Shown here: positions 1 to 9,461 of the stretch, in pieces
Layout of the letters: each line of letters begins with the position of its first letter
How positions within the stretch are numbered: position 1 is the first letter of the stretch
Origin: JANNNF01 sp963772935
GTDB taxonomy: Bacteria > Pseudomonadota > Alphaproteobacteria > Rhodobacterales > Rhodobacteraceae
Direction of reading: 5' to 3'
Assembly: GCA_963772935.1 (NCBI GenBank)
Contig: CAVYZK010000009.1
Location: 310,001-374,000 of the forward strand
Length of the DNA: 64,000 bases
Notes under the pieces: model-generated
Told to the model about the DNA's origin: nothing
The model's input: the letters and a program-made list of their open reading frames with translations, nothing else
The model's database searches: none
Made by a program: the position numbers and the translations under genes

Positions 1-1028
1 GGGTGGATGAGATTCACCCGGGCATCGCCACCACCGGTATCGTCGCGATCATCAACGGCACTGGCGACGGCCCGACCATCGGGTTGCGCGCCGATATGGA
101 TGCGCTGCCCATTCAGGAGATTACCGGGGCGGAATACGCCTCCACCATTCCCGGCAAGATGCACGCCTGCGGCCATGACGGGCATGTGACCATGTTGCTT
201 GGTGCGGCAAAGTATCTGGCGGAAACCCGGCGCTTTGCGGGGCGGGTGGCGCTGATCTTCCAACCCGCCGAGGAAGATGGCGGCGGCGGTCTGGTGATGG
301 TGCAGGAAGGCGTGATGGACCGCTTTGATATCAAACAGGTCTACGGCATTCACAACGCGCCGAACATTCCGGTCGGGCATTTCCACACCACGCCCGGGCC
401 GCTGATGGCGAGCGTTGACACGGCCTTCGTCTACATCACCGGCAAGGGCGGCCATGGGGCCACCCCGCATGAATGTGTCGATCCGGTGGTGGCGGTGGTT
501 GGCATGGTCAGTGCGATCCAGACCATCATTCCGCGCAACGTATATGCGCTGGACGAGGCGGTGATTTCGGTCACGCAGATTCACACCGGCACCGCCAGCA
601 ACATCATCCCCGAGGAGGCGATGTTCTGCGCCACCATCCGGTCGTTCAGCCCGGACGTGCGCGCCCTGCTGAAACGCCGCTTTTCCGAGATCGTCGATGG
701 TCATGCGGCCGCCTATAACGTGACCGCCCGGATCGACTATGACTGGGGCTATCCTGCCACCATCAACCACCCCGCCGAGACCGATTTTGCCGCCGACGTG
801 GCCCGCGAGGTATCGGGCGACGCTGCGGTTGAGGCCCGCGCGAAACGCGAAATGGGGTCCGAGGATTTCAGCTATATGCTGGAGGCTCGCCCCGGTGCCT
901 ATCTGTTCATGGGCATCGGTCCGGGGGCGGGCTTGCACCACGCGGCTTACGACTTCAACGATGAGGCTGCTCCGATGGGGGCCAGTTTCTTTGCCCGTCT
1001 GGTCGAACGTGCGCAGCCCGTCGCATAG
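1..1028 (+). CDS. M20-family metal-dependent amidohydrolase, 5' end outside the window
   Basis: Cytoplasmic peptidase M20 / hippurate-hydrolase type enzyme, which cleaves the amide bond of an N-acylated substrate with two divalent metal ions. The frame is open from the first base. The first visible residues (DEIHPGIATTG) match roughly residue 45 of a usual ~385-residue member, so the N-terminus is missing and 341 residues remain. Visible features are the GLRADMDALPI strand, the metal-binding HACGHDGHV motif near residue 53, the catalytic FQPAEEDGGGG segment near residue 88, the lid-domain HGATPHE near residue 151 and a C-terminal LHHAAYDFND metal-ligand segment. The substrate cannot be told from sequence. 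It ends in TAG, 65 bp before the next gene on the same strand. Confidence 0.9.
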   Translation, partial: VDEIHPGIATTGIVAIINGTGDGPTIGLRADMDALPIQEITGAEYASTIPGKMHACGHDGHVTMLLGAAKYLAETRRFAGRVALIFQPAEEDGGGGLVMVQEGVMDRFDIKQVYGIHNAPNIPVGHFHTTPGPLMASVDTAFVYITGKGGHGATPHECVDPVVAVVGMVSAIQTIIPRNVYALDEAVISVTQIHTGTASNIIPEEAMFCATIRSFSPDVRALLKRRFSEIVDGHAAAYNVTARIDYDWGYPATINHPAETDFAADVAREVSGDAAVEARAKREMGSEDFSYMLEARPGAYLFMGIGPGAGLHHAAYDFNDEAAPMGASFFARLVERAQPVA

Positions 1029-1093
1029 GGCTTGAGTTTTTCGCGGGGGCGGTGCTTGCTGGGCATCGCCCTTTGTCATGATCGGACCCCATC

Positions 1094-1495
1094 ATGCGTC
1101 TTGCCCTGCTGTGCCTTTGCCTGTTCGCCAGTCCTGCGATGGCGCAAGATTACCTCGCGTTTCAGTCGCCCTCCGGCAACATCCACTGCGCAATCTTTGC
1201 GGGCGACGATGCACAGGCCCGCTGTGATATCCAGGACTTCACCCCCAGCTTCACCCGCCCGCCCGCCGATTGCGATCTGGACTGGGGCTATGCCTTTGTC
1301 GTCGGCCCCTATGGTCGTGCGGGCATCGCCTGCGCCGGGGATACGGTGATCGACGATGGCGCGCGGGTGCTGCAATACGGGCGCGAAGTGTCGCTGGATG
1401 GCATGACTTGCACCTCCTTGAAAACCGGGATGGTCTGCGTCAATGACGATGGCCACGGCTTTCAGGTTGCCAAGCGCAAGCAGGAATTGTTCTGA
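1094..1495 (+). CDS. small secreted protein, DUF6636-like
   Basis: A 133-residue protein with a clear signal peptide (hydrophobic LALLCLCLFASPAMA, cleavage after AMA near residue 17), so it is probably periplasmic. The mature part has six cysteines in a regular pattern and motifs such as FQSPSGNIHC near the start and GRAGIACAGDT in the middle. These resemble the uncharacterised DUF6636 family, which I recognise from memory only. The paired cysteines suggest a small disulfide-bonded domain. No enzymatic motif is seen. It starts at ATG 1094, and the next gene on this strand begins 130 bp downstream. Confidence 0.7.
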   Translation: MRLALLCLCLFASPAMAQDYLAFQSPSGNIHCAIFAGDDAQARCDIQDFTPSFTRPPADCDLDWGYAFVVGPYGRAGIACAGDTVIDDGARVLQYGREVSLDGMTCTSLKTGMVCVNDDGHGFQVAKRKQELF

Positions 1496-1625
1496 TCCGA
1501 CAGGTTGACTGGGCGATTTGATCAAACTTGACAAGGCAGGCTCGGGCAGGCCATTTAGGCGCGCCCGGATCCGCGACGTCTCCGGCCATGATAACGACGG
1601 CGCGGACCCATCCCAGAGACATATC

Positions 1626-2594
1626 ATGGCATTAGAAGACGCCAAATCACAGGTAGATACCGCTTTCACCCGGCCCGGATTGCGCGGGCTTGCGTTTGAG
1701 AACGCCTTCGGGGGGGCGACCTCGTTCCTGCGCCGGACCTATACCAAAGACCTGACCGGGGTCGACCTTGCCATCACCGGCGTGCCGTTCGATCAGGCCG
1801 TGACCCACCGCGCAGGCACCCGCTTTGGCCCCCGTGCGATCCGCGAGGCCTCCAGCCTGATGCCCTACGACCCGCCCTATGGCTGGCCCACCAACCCGTT
1901 GGAGGATATGGCGGTTGTCGATTACGGCGATGTGGCGTTCGATTATGCAAAGGTCAGCGACTTTCCCGACACCCTGACCGCCCATATCCGCACCATCCTG
2001 AATGCCGGGGCCGGGACCATCACCCTTGGCGGCGATCACTACATCACCTTTCCGATCCTGAAAGCCTATGCCGAGAAATATGGCCCCTTGGGCGTGATCC
2101 ACTTTGACGCCCATTCCGACCTGTGGCCCGATGATGATCTGACCCGCATCGACCATGGCACCATGCTTTATAAAGCCGTGAAAACCGGGCTGGTGGACCC
2201 CAAACGAAGCGTCCAGATCGGCATCCGCACCACCACCGAAGACTACCTCGGCGTCCATGTCATCGACGCGCGTGAGGTGCATGAGAAAGGCGTGGCCGCC
2301 GCTGTGGCGCGCGCGAAAGAGATTGTCGGCAGCCAACCCACTTATGTGACCTTCGACATCGACTGCCTCGACCCGTCAGCCGCCCCTGGCACTGGCACCC
2401 CGGTCTGGGGCGGCTTGCATTCGTGGCAGGCGGCGGCCTGTTTGCGCGACCTTGCGGGCATCAACATGGTTGGCGGCGATGTGGTCGAAGTCTCACCCCC
2501 CTATGACACCACCGGCGCTACGGCGATTGCGGGCGCGCATGTGGCGTATGAGTTGATTTGCCTTTACCATTGGGCCAAAACCCGCGCCAAGTAG
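1626..2594 (+). CDS. speB: agmatinase / ureohydrolase family protein
   Basis: Arginase/agmatinase superfamily enzyme of 322 residues. It hydrolyses a guanidino group (agmatine to putrescine plus urea, or a related guanidino compound) with a binuclear manganese centre. The diagnostic metal-ligand motifs are all present: GGDHYITFPIL, HFDAHSDLW and TFDIDCLDPSAAPGTGTP. The frame is open further upstream to 1518, but ATG 1626 starts the conserved protein (MALEDAKSQVDTAF) and has a purine-rich GAGAC just before it. Polyamine synthesis is the likely pathway. Substrate choice within the family (agmatine, guanidinobutyrate, guanidinopropionate) cannot be settled from motifs alone. The DUF1499 gene follows after 4 bp, so the two may be co-transcribed. 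Confidence 0.88.
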   Translation: MALEDAKSQVDTAFTRPGLRGLAFENAFGGATSFLRRTYTKDLTGVDLAITGVPFDQAVTHRAGTRFGPRAIREASSLMPYDPPYGWPTNPLEDMAVVDYGDVAFDYAKVSDFPDTLTAHIRTILNAGAGTITLGGDHYITFPILKAYAEKYGPLGVIHFDAHSDLWPDDDLTRIDHGTMLYKAVKTGLVDPKRSVQIGIRTTTEDYLGVHVIDAREVHEKGVAAAVARAKEIVGSQPTYVTFDIDCLDPSAAPGTGTPVWGGLHSWQAAACLRDLAGINMVGGDVVEVSPPYDTTGATAIAGAHVAYELICLYHWAKTRAK

Positions 2595-2598
2595 GGCG

Positions 2599-3075
2599 AT
2601 GAAACAAGCGGTCAGAACCATGTGCCTTGCTCTTGCCTTCGGCATCATCGCAGCCTTGGGTCTGACCGCCTTCATCCGGCTGGCCCCGGTTGACCCGGCC
2701 AATTGGCAAGTAGAACTTGCCAACCCGCGCCCCGAGGGCCTGCCGATTGATCCGTCCCCCGTGGCGGGTGATCCGGTTGTGACTCTGCGCAATGGGGCCT
2801 ACGCCGATCTGACGGCATCGCCCGAGGATGCACATACTCTGCTGGCAAGGCTTGATGCCGTTGCCCTTGCCACCCCACGCACCCTGCGCATTGCGGGCAG
2901 TGTGGCGGAAGGGCATATCACGTGGGAAACCCGCAGTCTGGTCTGGGGATTTCCCGACTACACCACCGCGCAAGTGACGGGGCAGGGGCTGACCCTTTAC
3001 GCCCGGCTGCGCTTTGGCGGTTATGACTTTGGCGTCAATGCCGCACGGTTGCGGGGCTGGCTGCGGGCCTTGTGA
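2599..3075 (+). CDS. DUF1499 domain protein, membrane anchored
   Basis: A 158-residue protein with one N-terminal hydrophobic segment (about residues 8-25), which may be a signal anchor, followed by a DUF1499 domain. The domain is recognised by the run around residues 90-150: LATPRTLRIAGS, then an aromatic-rich strand, GFPDYTT, and a closing LYARLRFGGYDFGVN. The function of DUF1499 proteins is unknown to me. The gene starts 4 bp after the agmatinase stop, which suggests a shared transcript, but I know of no functional link. Confidence 0.75.
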   Translation: MKQAVRTMCLALAFGIIAALGLTAFIRLAPVDPANWQVELANPRPEGLPIDPSPVAGDPVVTLRNGAYADLTASPEDAHTLLARLDAVALATPRTLRIAGSVAEGHITWETRSLVWGFPDYTTAQVTGQGLTLYARLRFGGYDFGVNAARLRGWLRAL

Positions 3076-3143
3076 CGGGGTGATGGGCAACGGGCGGCAT
3101 TGCCGCTAAGAGAGCCTGACGGCAGGCATGTAAGGATTTGGCT

Positions 3144-3987
3144 TTGGGCACGATTGATGGGCTACCGACGCTGCGCGAGGTGATTGTCGCGCATGATCTG
3201 GTGGCAAAGCGCCAGTTGGGGCAGAACTTTCTGCTGGACCTGAACCTGACCGCCAAGATTGCCCGGTCTGCGGGCGATCTGGCCGGGCATGATATTCTGG
3301 AGGTCGGCCCCGGCCCGGGTGGCCTGACGCGCGGGCTGCTGGTCGAAGGCGCGCGCCGGGTGCTGTGCGTGGAAAAGGACGCGCGCTGCATTCCCGCGCT
3401 GGAGCAGATCGCCGCCGTCTACCCGGGGCGGTTGCAGATCATCGAAGGCGACGCGCTGGAGGTGGACGCGGCGGCGCATCTGACGGCCCCCATCAAGGTG
3501 GTGGCGAACTTGCCCTATAACGTGGGCACTGAACTGCTGATCCGCTGGCTGACGCCGAAAATCTGGCCGCCGTTCTGGGACAGTCTGACCCTGATGTTCC
3601 AGAAAGAGGTGGCCGAACGCATCGTGGCCAAACCCCGGGGCGATCATTACGGGCGGCTGGCGATCTTGGCGCAGTGGCGCTGCGATGCGAAGATCGTCAT
3701 GCACCTGCCGCCCGAGGCCTTCACGCCGGCCCCCAAGGTTCATTCGGCGGTGGTGCATCTGACGCGGCTGGCGTCGCCCCGGTTTCCGGCGGATGAGGCG
3801 CGTGTTGCAGCGGCTGACCGCGATGGCCTTTGGCCAGCGGCGCAAGATGCTGCGGTCCAGCCTGAAAGGGATGGGGGCCGATATCGAAGAACGGATCGTG
3901 GCGGCGGGGTTGTTGCCCACCGCGCGGGCCGAAGAAATCCCGCTGGAAGGCTTTTGCGCCCTGGCGCGCGAGGTTGCGCGGGGCTGA
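3144..3987 (+). CDS. rsmA: RsmA (KsgA) 16S rRNA dimethyladenosine transferase, frameshifted
   Basis: S-adenosylmethionine-dependent enzyme that dimethylates A1518 and A1519 of 16S rRNA during small-subunit maturation. Motifs seen: QLGQNFLLDLNLT, the SAM-binding EVGPGPGGLT, the catalytic NLPYN, and the FTPAPKVHSAVV substrate loop. The start is a TTG; 3144 fits the family N-terminus (GTIDGLPTLREV) and sits 7 nt after AAGGA, while TTG 3138 is too close to it. The frame breaks near 3793. Removing one G from the GAGG there restores ADERVLQRLTAMAF and continues to TGA 3987, giving about 280 residues, the normal size. This is one of many single-base indels in the window, so a consensus error is more likely than a pseudogene. 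Confidence 0.9.
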
Positions 3988-3999
3988 GGCCGGGTCAGC

Positions 4000-4034
4000 A
4001 AAAAGCCCGCGCCGGGGAACGGCGCGGGCTTTTT
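4000..4034. terminator. bidirectional rho-independent terminator between rsmA and the DUF4167 gene
   Basis: Near-perfect hairpin, AAAAAGCCCGCGCC on one side and GGCGCGGGCTTTTT on the other with a short GGGGAA-type loop. The A run on the left and T run on the right let it work for both convergent genes. Confidence 0.9.
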
Positions 4035-4055
4035 CATGTCGGTCAGGGCAGTTGG

Positions 4056-5077
4056 TTATTCGGCGGCCTCGCGCGGGCCAGCATCGGGCTTGGGCGCATC
4101 ATCGGCCTTCACCTCGGGGCGGGGTTTGCGGGGCGCGCGGGTTTTGCGCGGCTCGGGGGCTGCCTCTGCTGCGGGCTGTTCGGCCACGGGCGGGGACACA
4201 GGTGCTGCGTCCGGCTTGGCTGCCTCGGGTTTCGGGGTGCGTTCACGGCGGTCGCGACGCTCGCCTTCTGGCCGGGTATTTTCAGCCCGGGGGGGCGTGG
4301 GGCTTGCGCAGCCTCAGCCGCAACGGGGGCCTGAACCGGCGCGCGATTGCGGGGTTCCGAAACGCGGGGTTCCGGAATGCGCGCCTCGGGCGTTTCTACC
4401 AGACCGTTGTCGTCATCATGCCCGCGCGGATCGCGCGCCTGCACCGGGAAGGGTTGCTCCTCACTCGCCGGGTCGCGGTAATCGCTGCGATAGTCGCTGC
4501 GTTGGTCCGTCCGCTCGGGGCGGAACTCGGGGCGTTGCTCCTGCCGGGGTTCATTGCGCTGATCGTTACGCTGATCGTTGCGCGGTTCGGCCCGCTGGTC
4601 GTTGCGGTTTTCGTTGCGGTTGTCGGGGCGCTGATCGTTGCGGGGTTCTTGCCGATCCCGATACCCATCGCGGTCATTGCGCTGCGCGTTCTGGCTATTC
4701 TGGCCGTTGCCCTGATTGCCATTCTGGCTGTAGTTGCCAGTTTGGCCACCATTCGGGTTGCCGTTCTGGTTATTATATTGCCCGCCTTGCTGGCGGTCCT
4801 GCACTTGCCGGGCCTCTTGTTCGGCGGCCATCTCACGTGTGGCCTCGCCAAGAAGGCGGGTGTAATGCTCGGCGTGTTGCAAGAAATTCTCGCAGGCCAC
4901 GCGGTCGTTGGACAGTTGCGCATCGCGCGCCAGCTGCTGATATTTCTCGATGATCTGCTGCGGCGTGCCGCGCACCTTGCCTTCGGGGCCGGAGCTGTCG
5001 AAGACACGGTTGATGATATTGCCGAGGGTGCGCGGGCGGTTCGTTTTCGAACGCGAACGGGACTTGGAAGAGCGCAT
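4056..5077 (-). CDS. DUF4167 protein, N/Q/R-rich and disordered, frameshifted near its C-terminus
   Basis: Alphaproteobacterial DUF4167 protein. The conserved N-terminal domain runs from MRSSKSRSRSKTNRPR through GTPQQIIEKYQQLARDAQ to about residue 85. A long low-complexity part rich in Asn, Gln, Arg, Asp and Pro follows, with repeated NDQR-type units, and is almost surely disordered. The start is ATG 5077; the frame is open upstream but conservation begins here. The written frame leaves the expected sequence in a run of seven Gs near 4290. Adding one base restores an acidic/basic tail (ERRDRRERT, then KPRPEVKADDAP) ending at TAA 4056-4058, about 340 residues. The molecular role is not known to me. 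The basic start could suit nucleic-acid binding. Confidence 0.85.
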
Positions 5078-5307
5078 CTTGTCCTTTGATCCAGATGATC
5101 CGTTGGCCGTGACCTGCGCGCCTGTCGCGCAAAGCCCAAATGGGCGGTCTGGCAAGGTCGGGTTTTCTATGCGGGGTGGGGAAGCAGGAAATGCCTGACC
5201 CAGCCGTCGTCACATGGCGTCGAATAACCATGGCGCGCGCGGTCTGACAAGCCGATTCTGGCAATGGCCCAAGGATTACGCGGGTTTTGTGGCGAAACAG
5301 GCGGGAT

Positions 5308-6156
5308 TCAGGCGGGTTTTGTGACCAGAACCACGCGGTCACGGCCATCTAGGTCGGTCAGGGTTTGCGCATGGGGCAAGCCTGCGGCGGCCAGCAGGGC
5401 CGTGACAGCGGCGCTTTGGGTAGGGCCGATTTCCAGCAGCAACCGCCCGCCCGGCACCAGATGCACCGCCGCCCCTTGCGCAATGCTTCGGTAGGCATCA
5501 AGGCCATCGCCGCCGGGGGTCAGTGCCATGTGGGGTTCATGGTCGCGGACCTCGGGTGACAGGCCTGCCATTTCATCGCCGGCAATATAGGGCGGGTTTG
5601 ACGTGATCAGGTCATAGGTGCCGGGGGTGTTTGCGAACCAGTCGGATTGGGCGAACCGGGCGCGCGAAATGTTCAGCGCTTCGGCGTTCGACTGCGCCAC
5701 GGCAAGGGCTGCGGGTGAAAGATCGCTGCCCAGGCCCTGCGCGCCCGGCATATCGGCAAGGCAGGACAGCAAGATACACCCCGACCCGGTGCCAAGGTCC
5801 AGCATGTTGGCGAAGGGCGATTGCAACGCGGTCTGTACCAGCAGTTCGGTTTCGGGGCGCGGGTCCAGCACATCGGGCGTCACACGAAAGCTGCGGCCCC
5901 AGAACAGCCGCTGCCCGGTGATCTGCGACACGGGCTGACGGGCAGCGCGGGCGGTTATGGCGGCATCGAAGCGCGCCAAAGCGTCAGGCATAAGGTCATC
6001 GGGCAGATGCAGGGTCAGACGGTCCGCCGCCACGCCCATGGCATGGGCCAGCAGCAGGCGGGCGTCGCGGGCAGCATCGGGGATGCCCGCCTCGCGCAGG
6101 GTGGGGATGGCGGCGCGCAGCGCGTCGGTGCCGGTTGTCACGAAGGGGAGGATCAT
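5308..6156 (-). CDS. prmC: PrmC, release-factor glutamine methyltransferase
   Basis: N5-glutamine methyltransferase that modifies the GGQ glutamine of peptide release factors RF1 and RF2, using S-adenosylmethionine. The 282-residue protein has an N-terminal helical substrate-binding domain (about residues 1-85), the SAM motif LDLGTGSGCILL near residue 118, and the defining NPPY near residue 186, inside SNPPYIAGDEM. Its ATG overlaps the stop of prfA by the ATGA pattern, so it is translationally coupled to its own substrate gene, the usual bacterial arrangement. There is a 230-bp gap to the DUF4167 gene downstream. Confidence 0.96.
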   Translation of the reverse strand: MILPFVTTGTDALRAAIPTLREAGIPDAARDARLLLAHAMGVAADRLTLHLPDDLMPDALARFDAAITARAARQPVSQITGQRLFWGRSFRVTPDVLDPRPETELLVQTALQSPFANMLDLGTGSGCILLSCLADMPGAQGLGSDLSPAALAVAQSNAEALNISRARFAQSDWFANTPGTYDLITSNPPYIAGDEMAGLSPEVRDHEPHMALTPGGDGLDAYRSIAQGAAVHLVPGGRLLLEIGPTQSAAVTALLAAAGLPHAQTLTDLDGRDRVVLVTKPA

Positions 6157-7207
6157 CCCTCCATCTCGGCCAGTTTGGTCGCCTGATCATGTGCGACCAA
6201 CGCCTCAACCACTGCGCCGATATCACCCGCCATGATCTGCGCCAGCGAATAGAGCGTCAGGTTGATGCGGTGGTCGGTCATCCGGCCCTGCGGGAAGTTG
6301 TAGGTGCGGATGCGTTCAGACCTGTCCCCCGACCCGACCTGCGCCTTGCGGTCAGCGGCGCGGGCATCGTCCACCTTGGCGCGTTCCAGATCGAACAGCC
6401 GCGCCCGCAGCACCTGCATGGCGATTTCCTTGTTGCGGTGCTGCGATTTTTGCGCCGACACCACAATCATGCCGGTTGGAATATGGGTGATGCGCACGGC
6501 GGAATCGGTGGTGTTGACGTGCTGGCCACCGGCACCCGACGCGCGCATGGTATCAATCCGGATGTCCGAGGCCGGGATCACCAGATCAACCTCCTCTGCC
6601 TCGGGCAGCACCGCCACCGTGGCGGCAGAGGTATGCACCCGGCCTTGGGTCTCAGTCGTGGGCACGCGTTGAACGCGGTGAACCCCGGATTCGAACTTCA
6701 TCTTGGAAAACACACCAGCCCCCGCAATGTGGACCGACACATCCTTGATGCCGCCCAGATCAGAGTCCTGCTGTTCCAGAATTTCAAACGTCCAGCCCTG
6801 ACCTTCAGCATAGCGTTGGTACATGCGCAACAGGTCGGCCGCGAACAAGGCGGCCTCATCCCCCCCGTGCCGGGGCGAATCTCCAGAATGGCGGGGCGGG
6901 CGTCGGCGGCGTCTTTCGGCAGCAGGGCCACGCGCAACGCCTGTTCCATTTCCGGGATGCGCGCCTTCAGCAGCGGAATTTCATCCTCGGCCAAGGCCTT
7001 CATTTCTGGGTCGGACAGCATCAGTTCGGCCTCGGCCAGATTGTCGAGGGCGGCGCGGTAGGCCGCGATATCCTCGGCGACCGGCTTGAGGTCGGAATAT
7101 TCGCGGCTGATACGGGCAATGTCCGACGGGCTGGCCCCGGCGTTCAGCAGCGCTTCGAGATACTCGAAACGCTGGGTAATCTGGGCGAGGGTATCAAGTG
7201 GGATCAT
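6153..7207 (-). CDS. prfA: peptide chain release factor 1 (RF1), frameshifted in a G run
   Basis: RF1 reads UAA and UAG and triggers peptide release. The N-terminal domain starts at ATG 7207 (MIPLDTLAQITQRFEYLEALL). After EIRPGTGG the frame is lost at 6850-6856 (seven C on the plus strand). One more base gives GTGGDEAALFAADLL and the rest reads cleanly. Seen in the second part are the catalytic GGQ (SGAGGQHVNTTDSA) and the stop-codon tripeptide region VPTTETQGR, where the P-x-T motif reads PTT. The corrected length is 351 residues. RF1 is normally essential, so the indel is best explained as a sequencing or assembly error. It overlaps prmC by 4 bp. Confidence 0.95.
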
Positions 7208-7252
7208 GCATGGGGGTGTGGCGCGTTGCGGCAGGGGCGTCAAGAGGGCGGC

Positions 7253-8212
7253 TTAGCCGTGGCGCGCCGCAGCCATCGCATCCGCCATCCGCAACGCCGC
7301 GATCAGGCTGGACGGGTCGGCCACGCCCATGCCCGCAATTTCAAACGCGGTGCCGTGGTCGGGCGAGGTGCGCACGAAGGGCAGCCCGAGCGTCACATTG
7401 ACGCCGCCCGCAAAGTCGATCGTCTTGATCGGGATCAGCGCCTGATCATGATACATGCAGATCGCGGCATCATAGCCCGCCCGGGCCGCGGCGTGAAACA
7501 TGGTATCGGCGGAAGACGGCCCCCGGATCGCCATGCCCTGTGCCGCCAGACGCGCCACCACGGGGGCTATGACCTGCATATCCTCAAACCCCATGGCCCC
7601 GCCTTCGCCCGCATGGGGGTTCAGACCCGCGACCATCAGACGTGGGTTGGCAAGGCCGAAATCGGCGATCAGCGCGGCGTGGGTGATGCGGATCGTGTCT
7701 TCCAGCAGCTCGGCGGTCAGTGCCCCGGGCACCTGCGACAGCGGAATGTGAATGGTCACCGGCACCACCCGCAGATCGGGGCAGGCCAGCATCATCACCA
7801 CCCGGTCCACCCCCGCCAGATGCGCCAGAAATTCGGTATGGCCGGGAAAGGCGAACCCCGCGCCGTCTTTCAGCGCCTTCTTGTGGATCGGGGCGGTACA
7901 GACCGCCCGCGCCTCACCCGCCTGCACAAGGGCCACGGCGCGCTCGATCACCTCGATCACGCCCGCTGCATTGGCGGGGTTGGGTTGACCGGGCAGGGCG
8001 GGGGCAGCAAAGCGGTGCGGCAGCACGGGCAGCAGGCCCTGCGGCACGCGGGCGGCTTGCGACAGGTCCGACAGTTCGGCAATCCGGGTGCCTTGCGGCA
8101 GATGCGCCGGGTCGCCCAGCCAGACAAAGGGCACCTGCGCGGCCAGTGCCTTGACTGCCAGTTCCGGGCCGATGCCCGACGGCTCGCCACAGGTCAGGAT
8201 AATCGGGGGCAT
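7253..8212 (-). CDS. pdxA: 4-hydroxythreonine-4-phosphate dehydrogenase
   Basis: PdxA oxidises 4-phosphohydroxy-L-threonine in the DXP-dependent route to pyridoxal 5'-phosphate. The 319-residue protein begins PPIILTCGEPSGIGPEL, the family signature. Other motifs are HKKALKDGAG with PGHTEFLA (metal-binding His region), NPHAGEGGAMG and CMYHDQALIPIKT. The start is ATG 8212, overlapping the surA stop by one base; a GTG at 8215 is the alternative. The position directly after surA is the common alphaproteobacterial order. Usually rsmA follows pdxA, but here prfA-prmC follows instead and rsmA lies apart on the other strand. Confidence 0.95.
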   Translation of the reverse strand: MPPIILTCGEPSGIGPELAVKALAAQVPFVWLGDPAHLPQGTRIAELSDLSQAARVPQGLLPVLPHRFAAPALPGQPNPANAAGVIEVIERAVALVQAGEARAVCTAPIHKKALKDGAGFAFPGHTEFLAHLAGVDRVVMMLACPDLRVVPVTIHIPLSQVPGALTAELLEDTIRITHAALIADFGLANPRLMVAGLNPHAGEGGAMGFEDMQVIAPVVARLAAQGMAIRGPSSADTMFHAAARAGYDAAICMYHDQALIPIKTIDFAGGVNVTLGLPFVRTSPDHGTAFEIAGMGVADPSSLIAALRMADAMAAARHG

Positions 8213-9444
8213 CACGGCTCGCGGATGATGGCGGCGGCGCGCAGCTCCTCAAGGTAGCCTTCGGACAGGCCTTCCAGCTTGCGGTTCAGCAGGTTGCCCC
8301 GCACGGCATCACGAGAGATCGGTTCTTCCAGCACGGGCGCACGGTTGCACAGCATCAGGATCATCCGGCCCGTGCCGCTGGTCAGCGCGGTCGAGATTTC
8401 GCCAGCGTCCAGCTTGGCCAGTTCCAACCCGATGTCTTGGGGAATTTCGGCCATCGGTTTGGTCTCGATCACCAGTTGTTCGGCAGGCAGGCCTTTGGTC
8501 AAGCCATACAGGTCCATGCAGGCATCTGCCCCCGCCCGGATGCGCGACACTTCGGCGGGGTCATTCGGGATCACCAGCCGGGCATATTCCACCGTGACCG
8601 ACGCAGGCTTGGCGGCGGTATCCTCGGCAATCTCACGCAGTTGGAACAGCACAACCGCCCCCGGCACGAAGACCGGCTTGGACACTTGCCCCACCTCCAG
8701 CCCCAGCACGAAGGGCGCGATCTGCGGCGGCAGGTTGGACAGCGGCATCCACGCCAGATGCCCGCCTGCACCCGCCGTGGGCGACCGCGAATAGCGCCGC
8801 GCGGCAGAGGCAAACGCCCCTTCGCTGGCAATTTCACCCGACAACCGGGTGGCAAGATCAGCCGCCTCGCCATTGTCGCCCGGTGCAATCGGGATCACCA
8901 GTTCGGACAGCAACACCCGCAGCGGCTTGTCGCGGGCGACGGCGGCAATCGCGCGGTCAATCTCGGCCTCGCTGACCGACACCTGGCTGCCATACCGCGC
9001 GCGCACCACATTGCGCCACACTTGCCCGGCATAGACGAAATCGCGGAAGGTTGCGGCTTCGACCCCGGCCTGGGCCAAGGCCGCGATAAACTGCTCGGAG
9101 GACAACTGCGCGCGGCTGGCAAATTCGGTCATCGCGGCCTCGACCTCTGCCGGTGTCAGTGACAGGCCCAGACGCTTGGCCTCGGTCAGGCGCAGGCGGT
9201 CTTCGGTCAGGGCCTTCAGCGCCTCGGTCATCGGGTTGACCGGCGCGTTCAGCAGTTTGAGGAAAATCGCCCGCTGTACCACCTCATACTGGGTGATCAC
9301 CCGGTCGTTGACCACAAGGCGCGGCGCATAAAGGTTGCCATCGGTCGGAATATCCGCGTCCGACTGCGCCAGCACAGCCCCGGGGGTCGCAGCCGCAATC
9401 AGGCCAACTGTGGCCAATACCGCGAAAAGGGAAGATTTCATCAT
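8212..9444 (-). CDS. surA: SurA-type periplasmic peptidyl-prolyl isomerase / outer-membrane protein chaperone
   Basis: Periplasmic chaperone that escorts outer-membrane proteins, including LptD, to the BAM machinery. The 410-residue protein has a signal peptide (LFAVLATVGLIAAATPGAVLAQ, cleavage near residue 27), an N-terminal SurA domain (NDRVITQYEVVQRAIFLKLL, then LTEDRLRLTEAKRLGL), and one clear parvulin-type rotamase block around residues 170-275 (SRSPTAGAGGHLAWMPLSNLP, then GLEVGQVSKPVF). The neighbouring lptD upstream and pdxA downstream match the conserved operon. The start could be either of two adjacent ATGs (9444 or 9441). Confidence 0.92.
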   Translation of the reverse strand: MMKSSLFAVLATVGLIAAATPGAVLAQSDADIPTDGNLYAPRLVVNDRVITQYEVVQRAIFLKLLNAPVNPMTEALKALTEDRLRLTEAKRLGLSLTPAEVEAAMTEFASRAQLSSEQFIAALAQAGVEAATFRDFVYAGQVWRNVVRARYGSQVSVSEAEIDRAIAAVARDKPLRVLLSELVIPIAPGDNGEAADLATRLSGEIASEGAFASAARRYSRSPTAGAGGHLAWMPLSNLPPQIAPFVLGLEVGQVSKPVFVPGAVVLFQLREIAEDTAAKPASVTVEYARLVIPNDPAEVSRIRAGADACMDLYGLTKGLPAEQLVIETKPMAEIPQDIGLELAKLDAGEISTALTSGTGRMILMLCNRAPVLEEPISRDAVRGNLLNRKLEGLSEGYLEELRAAAIIREP

Positions 9445-9461
9445 TCCAGCATACGCCTTGT

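Noticed and set aside
4036..5089. Plus-strand open frames opposite the DUF4167 gene, one rich in Val/Ile/Ala that looks membrane-like
   Set aside because: The hydrophobicity is a by-product of reading CGN/AAY-rich codons backward. The minus strand has the conserved DUF4167 N-terminus.
6153..7243. Programmed frameshift in a release factor gene
   Set aside because: Autoregulatory frameshifting belongs to prfB at an early UGA. Here the slip is in a homopolymer mid-gene, like other indels in the window.
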